A stretch of 64,000 nt of DNA from Symbiodinium sp. CCMP2592 (GCA_905221615.1 CAJNDT010003224.1:90001-154000); one strand, 5' to 3'. Counted from the first letter of the stretch, positions 26,461 to 38,489 are shown. The notes: generated by a model from the letters alone, not told the origin. Numbers and translations are program-made.

Positions 26461-27110
26461 TCAGGGACTGCCGACATCGCTGAGGTCTGCCTCGCCCAGG
26501 GGTCCACATCCGGAAGCGGCCCCTGTGATGGATAGGCGGAGTGGCTCTGTTGTGTGAGTTTTACAGTTTAAGGCTTGCCCCCACTCTGTGCAATCTACAG
26601 CCGAAGATCCAGTGCCTGACCGCGAAAATTCGGAAATCTTTTGCGTTGCAACCGTTAGTCGACATATCAACTAATCGTGTAGCACCTGTGGCATGTGCAG
26701 ACTGCGACTGGATCTAGTAACTGACGAACTTGAGTAGATACTCTTGTAACTTGGACACCCACTTGCAACTTTGCTCAAATCCTCCTCACCACTTCCTTTG
26801 GTCCCGCAAGCGCAAGGCGGCCATTGCAACAGCTGGTTTATAATGGTCCATCAACTTCCGGAAGCAGCAAAACCGCAATAACATGAGGAGAGATCTGCCA
26901 AAACTGTTTTGGTAGTTACTGTTGCTTGGGAGCAAAGGAGATGGACAGTTAAGGCTGTTCAACCTCGACAGCAGGACTAAACCCGAGCCTCTTGACAAGT
27001 TGTAACGCCTTGGGTTCAGCAACCTTCCGGTTGATTCCTGATCCCGACCATTGACCATTGCCTCTTCTGCCAGGCCGAACAGAAGACTGGCGGACATCTG
27101 CAGGTAATCG
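26461..27110 (-). CDS. Exon-like open frames, possibly N-terminal part of the minus-strand gene
   Basis: Three pieces look protein-like on the minus strand. One at about 26,950-27,100 reads [19 protein letters not shown]. One at 26,790-26,890 reads [19 protein letters not shown] then RDQRKW and ends in a good GTGAGG donor at 26,784-26,789. One at 26,465-26,680 reads [17 protein letters not shown]. No domain is recognised. They lie upstream of the channel exons on the same strand and may encode its cytosolic N-terminus, or a separate gene. Confidence 0.35.
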
Positions 27111-27164
27111 AGGGTAAAGCAAATACAACACAAGGTACCCGTCATGTCGATCGCATGTATGTCT

Positions 27165-27272
27165 GTGTGTGTGTGTGTGTGTATGTGTGTGTATGTGTGT
27201 GTGTGTGTGTCCGCGCGCGCGGGTGTGTGTGTGTGTGTGTGTGTGTGCGTGTGCGTGTGTGTGTGTGTATTT
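27165..27272. repeat. GT microsatellite
   Basis: About 100 bases of GT units with a CGCGCGCG insertion. Such an alternating purine-pyrimidine run is able to adopt Z-DNA. Confidence 0.9.
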
Positions 27273-27412
27273 TCTGCTGTCGCAGTGCATTTCCATGTAC
27301 ATATGTACATATGTGTATATGTGTGATTGCATGAGTTTGTATGTATGCGCGTACCCGCGTGCATGCGCAGGTCGGTCGGCAAGTAGGGCGGGTAGGGAGG
27401 TGGTAGGTGGGT

Positions 27413-27434
27413 AGCTAGCTAGCTAGCTAGCTAG
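27413..27434. repeat. AGCT tetranucleotide repeat
   Basis: Five perfect AGCT units, a self-complementary repeat, between two GTAGG-type patches. Confidence 0.85.
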
Positions 27435-27672
27435 AAGTAGCAAGCTAGGTAGGTAGGCATGTACGGATATGCGGCTGTACGGATGTATGTATGTAATCTA
27501 CTACTACTGCTACCACCACCACCACCACCACCACAACCACCACGACTACTACTACGACTACTACAATTATACCTCTCGTTGTTACGAATATCACTGATAC
27601 GCTTGTTGATCTTATGATCAGTGTTATGCTGTTGTTGCCAAGGCACTTTCTCTAGGGGACAGAATTAGAATA

Positions 27673-27756
27673 GGGTTTTGGTGCATTATACCAGAATCTT
27701 AGTAACGAGCCCCCACAATAGTGTTGGTAAAAAATTAGGCCCCTATATTATATTAA
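27673..27756 (+). mobile_element. Copy of the 75-85-bp dispersed element
   Basis: It begins GGGTTTTGGTGCATTATACC, carries CCCCCACAATAGTGTTGGT and ends TTAGGCCCCTATATTATATT. It is the best match to the reverse copy at 22026-22107. Its short inverted ends contain GGGGCC/GGCCCC variants. Confidence 0.65.
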
Positions 27757-28379
27757 CCCCCAGCATCCCCCTGCCTCACCCTTTGGAGTGGCATCTCCCA
27801 CGTCCTTGGCTCTCTGAGTTTCCTGGGTTTTACGATCCTTTGTGGGGGTTTCTGCTGGGCTTCTTGAGGTCCTGTTGTTAGGGTTTCTGTAGCGCTGTTT
27901 ATAAGGTTCTACTGGAGTGTTAAAGTCTTTGTTGGGGCTTCTATAGGGTTCCATGAAGTGATTCTATACGGTTCATTCCAAAGGCAGCAGCAAAGAGCAC
28001 TATATAGTTCAGTGCAAATGGCTGGGCCCAAAAATCCTATGGCCAGAAAGAAACCCTAAATTCTAGACCTGATATCCTAAACGGCAGGTCCATGCAAGCC
28101 CTAAACCTCTCAACTCAACCCTAAAGCTGAAATTCAAGAAGAGCCAAGGCACACCGAGGCAGTAGCTCTCGGAGCCGTCGGACGGAGAGCCCCCACCCAC
28201 GGATGGATGCAACCTGACATCCCGGTTCAAGGCCGCATACGGTTTGGTGTTGAGGGTATCGGGGCTGTGAACTAAGCCGCTGACCCTAATTACGCCATAT
28301 AACGTCCCCCAAGCTGAAGCCTTCTGTAGTCTGGACCCCAAAAGCCGAAGCACCGAAACAGACCGAAACCTACTACACT

Positions 28380-28451
28380 TCGGCTCAGCCACTCCGTGGG
28401 CTCCAAAGCATCATCCGCCTTCCACTGCTCAATGGTCCACTCGCCATCCTT
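28380..28451 (-). CDS. Exon-like piece, minus strand
   Basis: After a TTGTAG acceptor it reads KDGEWTIEQWKADDALEPTE then WLSR. Composition and frame are strongly protein-like. It lies between the exon-like pieces at 29.1 kb and 27.1 kb on the same strand. Family unknown. Confidence 0.5.
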
Positions 28452-28916
28452 CTACAACAGTAAATTTAGTAATAATAGTAATAACGGTAGTACTATTGGT
28501 AGTAAGGATAGTAATAAGAGTGATGATAGTAGTAGGAGAATTATCCGGAAAGCACACTACTAGTTAACTACCTAATCAAGGGGCTATGGGGTTCGATAGG
28601 CCTTTACGGGTTCGATAGGCTTTATAAGCTTTGTAGGGGCGATCAAGGATTTACGAGGAATTTCGTTTTCAGGGATTTAAGAGGAGATATCGGCTTCCTG
28701 TGAATTTTGGGAAGGGCCTTAAATCCTTGTTTATTGCTTTATTTGGGGCTTTGGGGTCTCGGGAAGAGGAGCCCCGTGATCCCTTTTTGCTGTCGGCTCA
28801 TTTCGTCAGTAGCAAGATTCAGCTTGTGCTATGAACTGATGATGTTTAACTTAAGCTTGTGCCGTGCTGTCAAGGTTGGTCTCATCTGGCAAAGGTCGTA
28901 CTGATGTTTGCCTGAA

Positions 28917-29106
28917 CCAGACTCCCTTCGTCTCGTAGCGGCGGAGTGAGAAAGAGATAGATTTCTCCTTGTTATAATCTCGGTTGATGGAGGCTTGCTG
29001 AAGTCTGGCGTAACTGGCGCTTTGGGCTGGTCTGCTTTCTCATTCATACCATCACGGCTCTCTATCGGCATCTCGAATACTTGTCCTGCTTCCATCATGC
29101 CAGCTC
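28917..29106 (-). CDS. Exon-like piece, disordered polar segment
   Basis: After a GCCACAG acceptor it reads MMEAGQVFEMPIESRDGMNE, then KADQPKAPVTPDFSKPPST and NLSLSHSAATRRRESGSG, with a GC-type donor (TTCAG|GCAAAC). The Ser/Arg/Pro-rich character fits a regulated cytosolic N-terminus, as is common in ion channels. Link to the channel gene is inference from strand and position. Confidence 0.45.
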
Positions 29107-29862
29107 CCCTGTGGCTGTTCAAATTCAATTCGCCTTGAGGCCTTCAAAGACTCTATCTGAAGATGTGGAAATGTCAAGGAGCCTAGATCCGAAACACAAA
29201 AAATTATGCCCAAGCCCGTATACCAGTAGAAAAAACAATCATAGAAGAAAGACAAGGAAGACCCCCAGACGCGAGGCTCAATTCCTACACCGCGAGAAAC
29301 TCTTGGAAGCGCCAGCCTCCTGAAACCTTCGGCGAGGAGAAACATCGCCTCGGACACATCCCGATAGGGCGTTTGCTCAGGCCCCCAACCCTTCACGGCT
29401 CGGGGTAAAGGAATCCTTGCAATCGTAGTGATATTCCGCATCTAGGCTTTGATTGCAGTAAGATCACTACATCTTTTTGGTGAGCCCGACCCGTTGACAG
29501 AGATTGTGAACACGGTTAGTTTAACTTTGGCGGGATTCAACAAAAGACAGAACTATCGGGGGTACGGCAAGCTTATATGAGAAGATTCATGGGGTGATTT
29601 TTTGCAACTGCCCCGGGCAGCGCGATAGGCTAGGCGGTCTACTTCCACTGCTTATCCCGCTAGTTGCTCTCAAAGTCTCGTCCCCTCACTGCTTGCAGAT
29701 TTCACAACACAAGAGCCCTGTACACTCTAAACCTTACTTCTCCTGTCGCCTTCTGCTGGAAAGGCACCAGTGGAACCAGAGGGGTCCGAGAGGGTGAATG
29801 CCAATGCCTGGCGAGGACCCGGATGCTCCGCATGTGCTTTGTGCTTTCTCGGGCTATCACCC

Positions 29863-29956
29863 TACCCATAACCCCATGGTAGTTCCTTTTTGGGATTACC
29901 TCATAAGATTCTAAAAATGAACCCCAAAAAGGAACTACTTTGGGGCCAATGAGTAA
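29863..29956. mobile_element. 94-bp MITE-like element, family A
   Basis: The left arm TACCCATAACCCCATGGTAG then TTCCTTTTTGGG (29863-29894) and the right arm CCCCAAAAAGGAACTACTTT then GGGGCCAATGAGTAA (29922-29956) are inverted copies. The same arms occur at 63308-63427, and a right half at 56625-56684. Confidence 0.75.
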
Positions 29957-30635
29957 ACCCTAAACCCTCCTTTTTCGTCCTTGGTTTCAAAGCAGGTCCT
30001 TGTGCGGAGCGCGGCTAGGAGTTTCAGCTTCGGAGCAGGCAAAACCCCTGTGGGCCCTAGGCTTCAGGACTGCAGGTTGGAGGTGCAGGGTTGTTTCAGG
30101 TTCGGGGCTTATAGTTCAAGGTTTAGTGGTTTTTAAGAGGTTAGGTTTAGGGTATATGGTCTCGAGTCCGGGGATCAACTTGAAACCCTCTGACCGATCC
30201 TGGAAAGTCTTCGGGACACTGCACCCTGAGAGTCTCTCAACCTGCAGCCCAGGAAACCCCTGGAATCTCAGAACGAAGCCCCGATAGAAGGGTCGGACAA
30301 GCACAAAAAACATGTCTTACAGTTCCCTACTATAGCAATGCCAAGCGCTTGCCTTGATGGGCGAGTTTTCCTTCACGATCTCACCAGAAGAATCCTGTGA
30401 GGTTGCGGGCATGCAAGGTTCAGTTATTATTGGGTTTTATCTGAGTTTCTTACAAATTGCATCTGCTAGTAAAAGCCCTTGTCAAGGCTTTGGCTTCATA
30501 ACATTAGGGGAGCCGTCTTGCGGGTTCCTCTTAGCAGGGATCCTCCACTTCATGACCCGCTCTAAATCCAAACACCTCCCGAAGCCTTGGATTCCGGCAC
30601 CTTGAGGTAATAAAGGAGGCGTAATAATTAGAATA

Positions 30636-30708
30636 AGGTTTTGGGGCCCATTGCAATAGTAAGGAACAACCAACATATTATAGGCAATTTTCTAGGCCCC
30701 TGTAGTAA
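30636..30708 (+). mobile_element. Copy of the 75-85-bp dispersed element
   Basis: It begins AAGGTTTTGGGGCCCATTG and ends TTTCTAGGCCCCTGTAGTAA. Central words have diverged but the ends match the copies at 8.3, 22.0 and 27.7 kb. Confidence 0.55.
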
Positions 30709-31194
30709 TCCGCAAGACCAACCTTCCGAGGCCCAATTCTGTCTGCCTTGCTGTAGGAAGCAAGCCGGTCGCCAAGCTCGAGCCTTCGCGTCGCGTCGCA
30801 TGTGCACATGCTCTTACCCGGTATCTCGTTTCGACAGGGCAGCAACATTCATCCTCTAATCAGTATTGTCATGATGAAAACTGTTCTAGCGATATTAGTG
30901 GTCGTTAGCTGGTTGTCCCTGTTTGTTGTATCACAGTCGGATTGGAGTTGCTTTTCTTACTACCGACATGGCTAAATGTTGGGGGCCCCGAAGCGGCAGC
31001 TCATGGGAGCTTGGGGCACACATGGAGGATCTGAGGGTCGAGTAAAGTCGGATTACAAACAGGGACCCTAGACCCCCAACCCTAAAGTATGTGCGGATAC
31101 ACACATATGGTAACCCACCCGATGAGCTGCCGACACACTTTTTGCATATAGCATATAAACATAGACATATAATAACAAATAAACCAATATCTAT

Positions 31195-31276
31195 CTATAT
31201 ATATATATACACATACACACATGTATATATATTGTGTGTAAGATATCTGCTATATATGCGTATAGGGAGGGGGAGG

Positions 31277-31307
<31 letters not shown>
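31195..31307. repeat. TA and GA microsatellites
   Basis: TA units at about 31195-31235 and GA units at about 31262-31307, joined by CACACATG-type bases. They give spurious Glu/Arg and Leu/Ser ORFs. Confidence 0.85.
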
Positions 31308-31308
<1 letters not shown>

Positions 31309-31519
31309 AGCACTAAACCGTATAATGAAAGGAAAAAGCTGGAAAGTGTATGCAAAGGCACACAGGTCAATCGAGTCGCAGGGCATGTGACTAGTCTTAA
31401 CCCGAAACTCCCAAAAGAACCACACACCTTGAAACCCTGAACGGACTAAGCAACTCGGGAAATCACCCAAAACCCATAACCATAATATCCTCAACAAAGC
31501 AACACACCGAACTCGAAAC

Positions 31520-31612
31520 CCTGAACCCTGAACCGGTCGAGGCGCAGCTGTTGGGAGAGCTGTGAGTCGAAAGAGCAACTCAAGCTCCGGGCCACCAGCT
31601 GCAGCTGTGCCT
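31520..31612 (-). CDS. Exon-like piece, minus strand
   Basis: It reads SQAQLQLVARSLSCSFDSQL then SQQLRLDRF with a helical, Gln/Leu-rich pattern. Open on the minus strand. Unassigned. Confidence 0.3.
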
Positions 31613-32329
31613 GGCTAAAAGAGGGCTCTCTATCAAATGGATTCTTCGTCAAAGTCAAGGTCTTATGCTTGATCATGGGTTTGGCTATAGCAGTCTCCGT
31701 TTCCGCAATTAGAACAGTGCTCTGGGCATAGTATAGTATGATCTCCAAGAGGAACCTTGGGGAGTCTGATGCTTGTGTGTTTGTCGTACACATCACATGT
31801 CTCGAGTTTTGAAGCTTGTTAAACGGTGTTACAGGTCTTGGTTTTGAAGGCTCTATTTAGGCTGACGCAGCTTTGTCTATACATGGTGCCAATGCTTTGC
31901 ACGGTTTAGGGCCAAGGTTGAGTCAGTGTTTTGCTGTAAGGTGGGTGTTTGGAGCTGAGCTGATGTGAAGTGTTGAAGCTCCAGGACCTGTGGGAGTGGG
32001 CCCTGCAAGGCTCTGACCTTTGTGTGCGAAACCCCATATACCGCAAGAGGTGCTTCTGGTGATTTTCCCCGCAGAGTTATGGCTGCGCAGTGTTGAGTGC
32101 TGGATTCCGACTTCAATGCTTCGAGGTGTTCAGACTTGCTGCTGCAACAATGGTCCATGGTTGACAGCATGTGAGCTTGTAGCATTCCACACTTCGTTGC
32201 GCAAGCAAAGCTAATTCTTGCCATAAGACTACGTCTACGTCTAAGGAAGGAACATTCCAAAGCCACCAAGGTCGCCAATGTCATCGCCACGGGACTCATC
32301 GCCAAGGTCAAAGAGTTGCCAAGCACTCT

Positions 32330-32885
32330 TCTCGACGCGAATGACAACGAAGATCGCCACCAACAGAAACAACAACATCATCATCAGGTCATCGAAAGTT
32401 GTCCTCCATTGCCATTACCATGTTCATGCTGATAAGACACATCAGCATCACCAGCGCCGAATACAATCATCATCCTCACCACTGTCGTCAACAACATCGC
32501 CATCATCAATAACAACATCATCGCCGTCGTCATCCTCACTGTCATGACAGTACTCATCAACCTCGTCATCATCATCGTCATCATCGTGATCGTCATCATC
32601 AGCCGCAGTGAGGTGTTCGCAAACCTTCGGTTGCCTTGTTCTATCATGGACTACGCTTTCTTGTACACAATGGCGGTCAATACCAGGATGAGCATCCTCA
32701 GTTCTACCAAGCCGTCATCATCGCCCTGGTCCTGTTCATTGAACTCACCATCGTCATCATCACAATCATCATCACCGCCATCCGCATCATCATCATCATC
32801 ATCATCACCCGTCATCATTATCATCATTATCATCATCGTCCTAGTCATCAGCATCCCTCTCATCTTCACAATCACCATGTTCGTC
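32330..32885. repeat. ATC/CAT trinucleotide-rich tract
   Basis: CATCAT, TCATCG and CATCAC triplets dominate for about 550 bases. The Ile/Val, Ser/Thr and Asp/Met-rich ORFs in all frames follow from the triplet period and are not supported as genes. Confidence 0.75.
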
Positions 32886-33369
32886 CATGACCGTCATCAA
32901 CTTCATCCCTAGCATCACAGAAGAGTCTACAAGTTTTATTGTACCAGCAGAAATGTACACGAGAAGCATTGGCTTCTTTCAAGCCCCAATGATCGTAATG
33001 TCGCCTTCGCATAGGCCGCAAAAGTTGACCGATCCTCCATGGCGCCAAAACTCATATACCGAGCCAGGTGCCTCGGATTCTATAGCTATAGTGACTGCTG
33101 CAAACCTGGCACGGGCTTGTCCGCGGAGTGTAGAATAAGGAATGTATATCATAAGATCTCATGGTTTCTTCTTATTCTGCGCCTTCGTTTTCCTGAACTC
33201 CCCATCACGTTGTGCCAGCAGAAAGCACTGATACTAACTGATCCGAATGACTTCTTGTCAGACGAACCGATTGAGGTTGGGGTGCACATAACCATGTTGT
33301 CTAGTTTTTTAAAAACACAGGTCTTTTCAGGTTTTTCAAAAACCATTCGATGAAGAAAGGCTCCCATTC

Positions 33370-36300
33370 AACTACGCCCAAGCCCCGAATGACGAGGCCC
33401 TCTGAACCATGCGGCTCAGATCTCTCGCCTCTTGAGCCGAGCTGAGGTGAACAGCGACGCTTTCATTGAGAACAAGGGAACAAGGCGTTTGTGAGCCTGT
33501 AATACTGTAATACATGATTGTGTTATTAAGTATGCGCAGGTTGGGGGTTCTGATCTAGAACCTGTAGGACCTAGAAGTCACACCGACGAGCAATTCTACG
33601 ACCAGAAGTTTCTGTTACCGCTTCTGCTGTTGCGTGTGCTGCTGCAGCTGCTAACACTACTACTGCTGCCGCTACCACCACTACCACTATTACTATTGTC
33701 ACGGCTACATACGGCTACCTCTACTGCCGAAGAAACTCCTAGCGGCTGTGCAGTGGGTGGGAAAATCCGCTGCCACACAGCTTATAAACGCTAAAACATC
33801 CGGCCTTTCCCCGATGGCTGTGGCTTGCCGTTTTGAGTCTCGTCGGGTCTCTGTAAACTCCAACCCCCGACGCCTGACTACAGCAACCCCTAACCCTAAC
33901 CTTCCCCGACATAAACTACAACAGAAATAACAAGACCCAATGCTAAGAGTGCCCCACGGCTCCAACCTGAATCACCCCGCTACAGTACATCAAAGGGCAC
34001 AGAATTTCAAGGCATCGCCGCCTTTGAGTCCTCGGTTCGTTTGCAGGCAACGAGGGTCAATCGGTTTCATTGTCCGCCGCTTTGCTACACTAAGAACCCC
34101 CTACACCCCATACCCTGAAGCCTGAAGAATCCAAGCACATAAGCGCCTGAGCCCAGTAGAGTCATATAAGAGCTACCACCATGCGCACGGCCTCCTCTCT
34201 TGAACGGGGCAGCAGTCACCGCGACCACCGACCTCCTTTGGGGGGTCTAAGAGCTTGGAGTTTGAGGCTTTGGGCTGCTTGTGGGCTTGAGGCTTAGGGT
34301 GTAGGCTTAGGCTACAGGATGTTAGGTTGGAAGTGCAGTTAGTTGAAAGGCTTAGCAAGGTCTTTCCTTTGGTGTTGTTTGCCTTCTTCTGTCGTGACTC
34401 TGGTCAGCATAGGGATCTTGTCGCAACGGCAGATAACGATCCAGTAACCAGTCTCTTTTGGGCTCGGAGGTGCCTCACCTACTACATGCAGTTGCCGTGT
34501 AGCCTGTAGATGCGGCGGGACTCCACTAAATGTCCGCACCCCCTATACGCACTGCTTTCCGCCTGCCTGTGGCCTTTTCCTGACAGCGTGGCGTCGTCTG
34601 AAACGCAAGCCTACTGCTCTGCAGCATATCCTCTCGAGCTCCCTCCTGGGAGTCATGTTGGATCCCCGACTGCGGGGGTATCAAACATGCAGCACCCTCA
34701 GATGAAGTTGCCGGACTTCCGGGGCCAAGACTCGCCAAGCTTTGGGGCACAACTCGAGACTTCTGCAAAGCTATTGACTGCGTTAGCGCTGGCTCTTTCG
34801 GAACACCGCTCAAGCCTAAACAAAGGATGTAAGGTATGCGAGAAAGCAATGCTTGGTGAGACCAGCCAGCATGAGCCAGCTCCTGCGACTCTGGTGGTCG
34901 CTTCAAAAAACCAAACCACCCTGAGCCCTAAACCCAAATGCCAAGCCCAAACCCCAAAACCCCGAGCTCTAACTGGATTTATCTTCCAGCCCATATCGCC
35001 ATAGCACTTACACCACGGAAGCACCAGGTCTTCGTCAGTGGTCTGCGTCCGTGCCCTGAAGCCGTCCAGGCCTGGCTTCACTTAAACCCTACCTGGACTC
35101 GAAAAAACCTCAATGTTCAAGAACTCGTATGAGGAAGGTCTTACTAGAGAACCCAAGGAAGGTTTCGTGGGATCGGGGCTAGCGCCCGAAAGCACTATAG
35201 ACTGAAATCCCACGAGCTCAACCCTAACCACCTATACGATCTTGTTTTGGTCCTTGCGTTCAAACACAGCGGACTGAGACAAGGCTTGTGGAAGCTAAGA
35301 TTAGATTGCGACCAAACTGCTTTCGAAGACTCCGCGTGTCCCTACTTGTGGCCGAACCCTACCTGGACACCCCTCAACAACCCTTACACATACATGTATG
35401 TGTATAATGTAGATAAATAGATGTATATATATATATATACATACATATACATGTGTGTGTGTGTGTGCGTGTGTGTTGAAGACACCATGACAAGAAACCT
35501 CAAAGCCAGACCCTCACGAATCTCTAAACTGCTGCTTGCACACGCCTCAAAGGGCTCGAAGGAGACCGAAAGGCCTTCCACGGCATTCCGCCAGCATCCA
35601 TCTTCCTGGATAAATTTACCCTAAGGCTCAAAATTCCCCAGAAGCCTTATATAGTATGGTCGTTGGGCGCAAAAAGCTTGAAAATGTGAGTCCTTACAGC
35701 CTTAGCATTATGTTGTTAGTAAGACTAGTGCCTGTCGACCCCTGGTCCAGCTCCCCCTTATTGAGAGCCTATGGCCTCCATGTCCACAGCTCTCCTAAGG
35801 TCCTAGCCTCCGGATCCCTTGGTGCAGCTTGACCAACTTCTCCCGAACTATGCAAGGCTGGGTTTTGAGATCCACCTTGCGCAGGACCACTACTTCCCAG
35901 CTTCCCTTCGTTCTCTGGTGATAAGTCTTGCGCCTGTCGGTCTCTTTCAACCGTGAAGTCTAACTAAACCCTAAGCTCTTGTACCGATAATTACACTCTA
36001 CACCCTGTGCAGCCGGAACTTGTTCTCAGCGGGATGTAAGACGTTGAAGGCCGCGGGTTTAAGGTGTTTACGGCTTCAAGCGAAGTCCTAAGGCTCAGGT
36101 GGAGATGTAGGGTTGGTGCTCTGAAGTTGACTTGTGGCGATGAGGTTTTCAACCCGTAACATCGAAGACGTCAACTCGCAGTTGCAAGGCTTCCCATGAA
36201 GGCACGGCGCCCAAAGCCGCAAACCCTATGCACACTCTAGGCCGGAAACCCCAAACGCGACTCCCAAAGAGAAATGTCTTGGCGAGTCGCCCTCGAAGGC

Positions 36301-36600
36301 AAAGACTTCTGCTCAGCTCAAGCGCTGCGCGGGACCTGACATGCGGAAAGGATGGGAAGCCATACTTAGACAGGTAAACGACGAATGCTGCACTGCTTGA
36401 CTTGCTACTGAAACCCTGGTTTGTTGCAAGACTACTTGGAATGAGGGTGCGGCGGGCTTCTCGGCCATCCCCTTGTGTATGCTTGCCAAGTGATCATCCG
36501 GATTCGGCCCTTTTTTAGGGCATTCCCATGCGCAGCCCAGTCGGCTGCTCACGAGAACAAGACTTGAAAACGACGGGTCAGTTGGATCGGCAACTGACCG
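33370..36600. other. Largely non-coding, repeat-rich; weak open frames at 34.5-35.0 kb
   Basis: It contains a triplet patch (33.63-33.72 kb), telomere-like words and a TA/GT microsatellite (35421-35476). At 34,530-34,905 open frames exist on both strands and one minus frame (QALLSRIPYILCLGLSG...) could be an exon, but frames conflict and no motif decides. Confidence 0.35.
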
Positions 36601-36675
36601 GTGCAGCTGCTGCAATTCAACACCAACCCGCATTCAAAGGCTATACTAGCACAGTACACAGAGGTATTCTCTGTT

Positions 36676-37530
36676 TCATACAAGGCCGTAGTCATGCATG
36701 GACGATTCTTTGTACTTGTCCAAGCCGATTTTCTTGAGGGGCCTGGAAATACCATCCGCTGAAGCCACCTCCTGGTACTTGTCATTGGCAATCTGCAAGG
36801 CCTCTTCATGGCTCTTTCCTTCCATGCGATGGTGCGAATAGCGAACCTCGTGCGCGAAGACCGGGATCCATTCATCGAAGAACTTGTCGATGGATCCTGG
36901 GCCAGTCATGCTGGTGCGCTTCGAGGTCAAAGGGGATTTGGACCCCACTAGCCACATGGGATGCTCTCCGCCATCGGCCTTGTCCAGTTGCGATGCTTCA
37001 CCCGTAGATGGGTGAGCCTCCACCCAACCAGTGAAATGGTGGTATGGATTGTTGTACCACAGCATGACGCGATAGACGGGCACTTTGCAACAGTTCGATG
37101 CCACATGCTGCTCCGTGCAATTGCCATCTGCACGGTTTGCATGCGTGGTGTGCACCATCAACATGCAGCTCTTAAAGCCACTTCCTCCCTGTTGCATACC
37201 CATGGCATAGCGCCTCCCAGGAGGCGGGTATGGGTAGTGGGGCACGAAGTGCCACAGATCTACCTTCTGAGCACGGCCCGGGAAGTGCTTTGCCCTCGAG
37301 ATGATCTCCCTACCGATCTTGGCGCTGCGGGTGGGATCGCTTGCGTTGATATCTGCACATGTTGTGCTGATTTGGTTCACAAAGCGATGGTCCAACTCAT
37401 CCAACCACGGATTGCAGTTCATGTAGTACTTGTACCAGGGCATAATGAGCCACATATTGGAAAGAAGCCACATGACCTCGAGCATTCCTTGACGGCAAGT
37501 CTGACCGATGACCGAGACGTAGACGTCTGG
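36676..37530 (-). CDS. Last exon of a membrane-associated protein gene
   Basis: After a CTCCCAG acceptor at about 37,531 it reads VYVSVIGQTCRQGMLEVMW, then LLSNMWLIMPWYKYYMNCN and a soluble part with SRAKHFPGRAQKVDLWHFV, GGSGFKSCMLMVHTTHA and MTGPGSIDKFFDEWIPVFA. It ends SSMHDYGLV at a stop at 36676-36678. About 285 residues. The many Trp, His and Cys residues suggest a compact folded domain exposed after membrane segments. No enzyme motif is recognised. It is the third exon of a gene that starts at 38459. Confidence 0.65.
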   Translation of the reverse strand, partial: PDVYVSVIGQTCRQGMLEVMWLLSNMWLIMPWYKYYMNCNPWLDELDHRFVNQISTTCADINASDPTRSAKIGREIISRAKHFPGRAQKVDLWHFVPHYPYPPPGRRYAMGMQQGGSGFKSCMLMVHTTHANRADGNCTEQHVASNCCKVPVYRVMLWYNNPYHHFTGWVEAHPSTGEASQLDKADGGEHPMWLVGSKSPLTSKRTSMTGPGSIDKFFDEWIPVFAHEVRYSHHRMEGKSHEEALQIANDKYQEVASADGISRPLKKIGLDKYKESSMHDYGLV

Positions 37531-37639
37531 GAGGTGTAAGATGATCCTAGTTCATGGTTGGGAGAGGATTAAAAATTTACATACTTATTCCTTATTGGGT
37601 CTAAGTACCCATAAAAGGGTAAAATGCTACCCGACTTTG

Positions 37640-37765
37640 ACAAAGGATCCATGGGCCGTTGCGGTAAGGATGAATCGCCTTCATACTGCGCCACACCGCT
37701 CCGTAGCGACAGGTGCAAATGCAGAAGGTGATGCCGAAGATCCAATAAAAGACCTTCACTCTTCT
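37640..37765 (-). CDS. Middle exon of the 36.7-38.5 kb membrane protein gene
   Basis: It reads VKVFYWIFGITFCICTCRYG then AVWRSMKAIHPYRNGPWILC, including a hydrophobic, Cys-rich helix. The start (RVKVF) repeats the end of exon 1 (RFKVF), with 14 of 21 aligned bases equal, so this intron too is bracketed by a partial duplicate. Joining at KVF gives LRFKVFYWIFG. Confidence 0.55.
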
Positions 37766-37944
37766 GGGAAAGGAAACTACCTTAAGCCACCAAACCCTAC
37801 TTTTTTCTAGGGTCCCTATAAACTGCATATTAGGGTTCATAATACATAATAAGAACCTACACAAAAATTAGCATTTGGTAGGCTAAGGTAGAGATCATGT
37901 TGTATGTCCCTAAAGATCTATATTGAAAGCACCCGAAGCAAAAT

Positions 37945-38459
37945 ACTTTGAACCTTAAGGACAGCGGAGGAGCGTAGTCCAACATCAGCGACACAAGAGC
38001 CAGGATGCCAGCGGGAAGGTAGAGGAAGAACACCAGCGCGAAGGACACCCAAAACATGGCAGTGCGTTCGATAGACTCGGTTCCAGGCTTGAGACATGCC
38101 ACGTAACATCTCACCAAAACGACTCCCGGAATTTGGAGCAGAAGGACCGGTAGAAAAAGGACAAGCATCTTCGGGAGCATCCAAAGAGCAGTGGTGATCA
38201 TGCAGTAGCGAGCGGCGCATACTGACAAGCCTGACTCATCAGTTGTCCATATTTGATCTTTGCTTGTGTCCGAGCCGTCGGATTCCTTAAGTGACACACC
38301 GCCTGCTTTCTTGATGGCTCGGATGTGGGCCATGCATTGTGCCGACTCACCGTTCAAGCGCATGCGTGTCGCCTCATCTACCGTAACTTTCTCCCACTGT
38401 CGCTCCTCCACTGACATCTCTGCCATAGCCTTCACAGGAGAGGAACCTCCGGCACCCAT
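37945..38459 (-). CDS. First exon of a membrane protein gene with possible N-myristoylation start
   Basis: It begins with ATG at 38459 and reads MGAGGSSPVKAMAEMSVEER. Gly2 with small residues and Ser6 fits an N-myristoylation signal. An acidic cytosolic stretch follows, then two hydrophobic segments (MLPKMLVLFLPVLLLQIPGV and MFWVSFALVFFLYLPAGILA) predicted to cross the membrane. The exon ends near PLSLRFKVF. Together with the exons at 37.64-37.77 and 36.68-37.53 kb the protein would have about 490 residues with three or more membrane helices. The family is not recognised. Confidence 0.65.
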
Positions 38460-38489
38460 CTCTCCTCAAGCTAACACAGGTCCTTGAGA

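Noticed and set aside
32330-32912. Ile/Val-, Ser/Thr- and Asp/Met-rich ORFs
   Set aside because: Artefacts of the ATC/CAT triplet tract.
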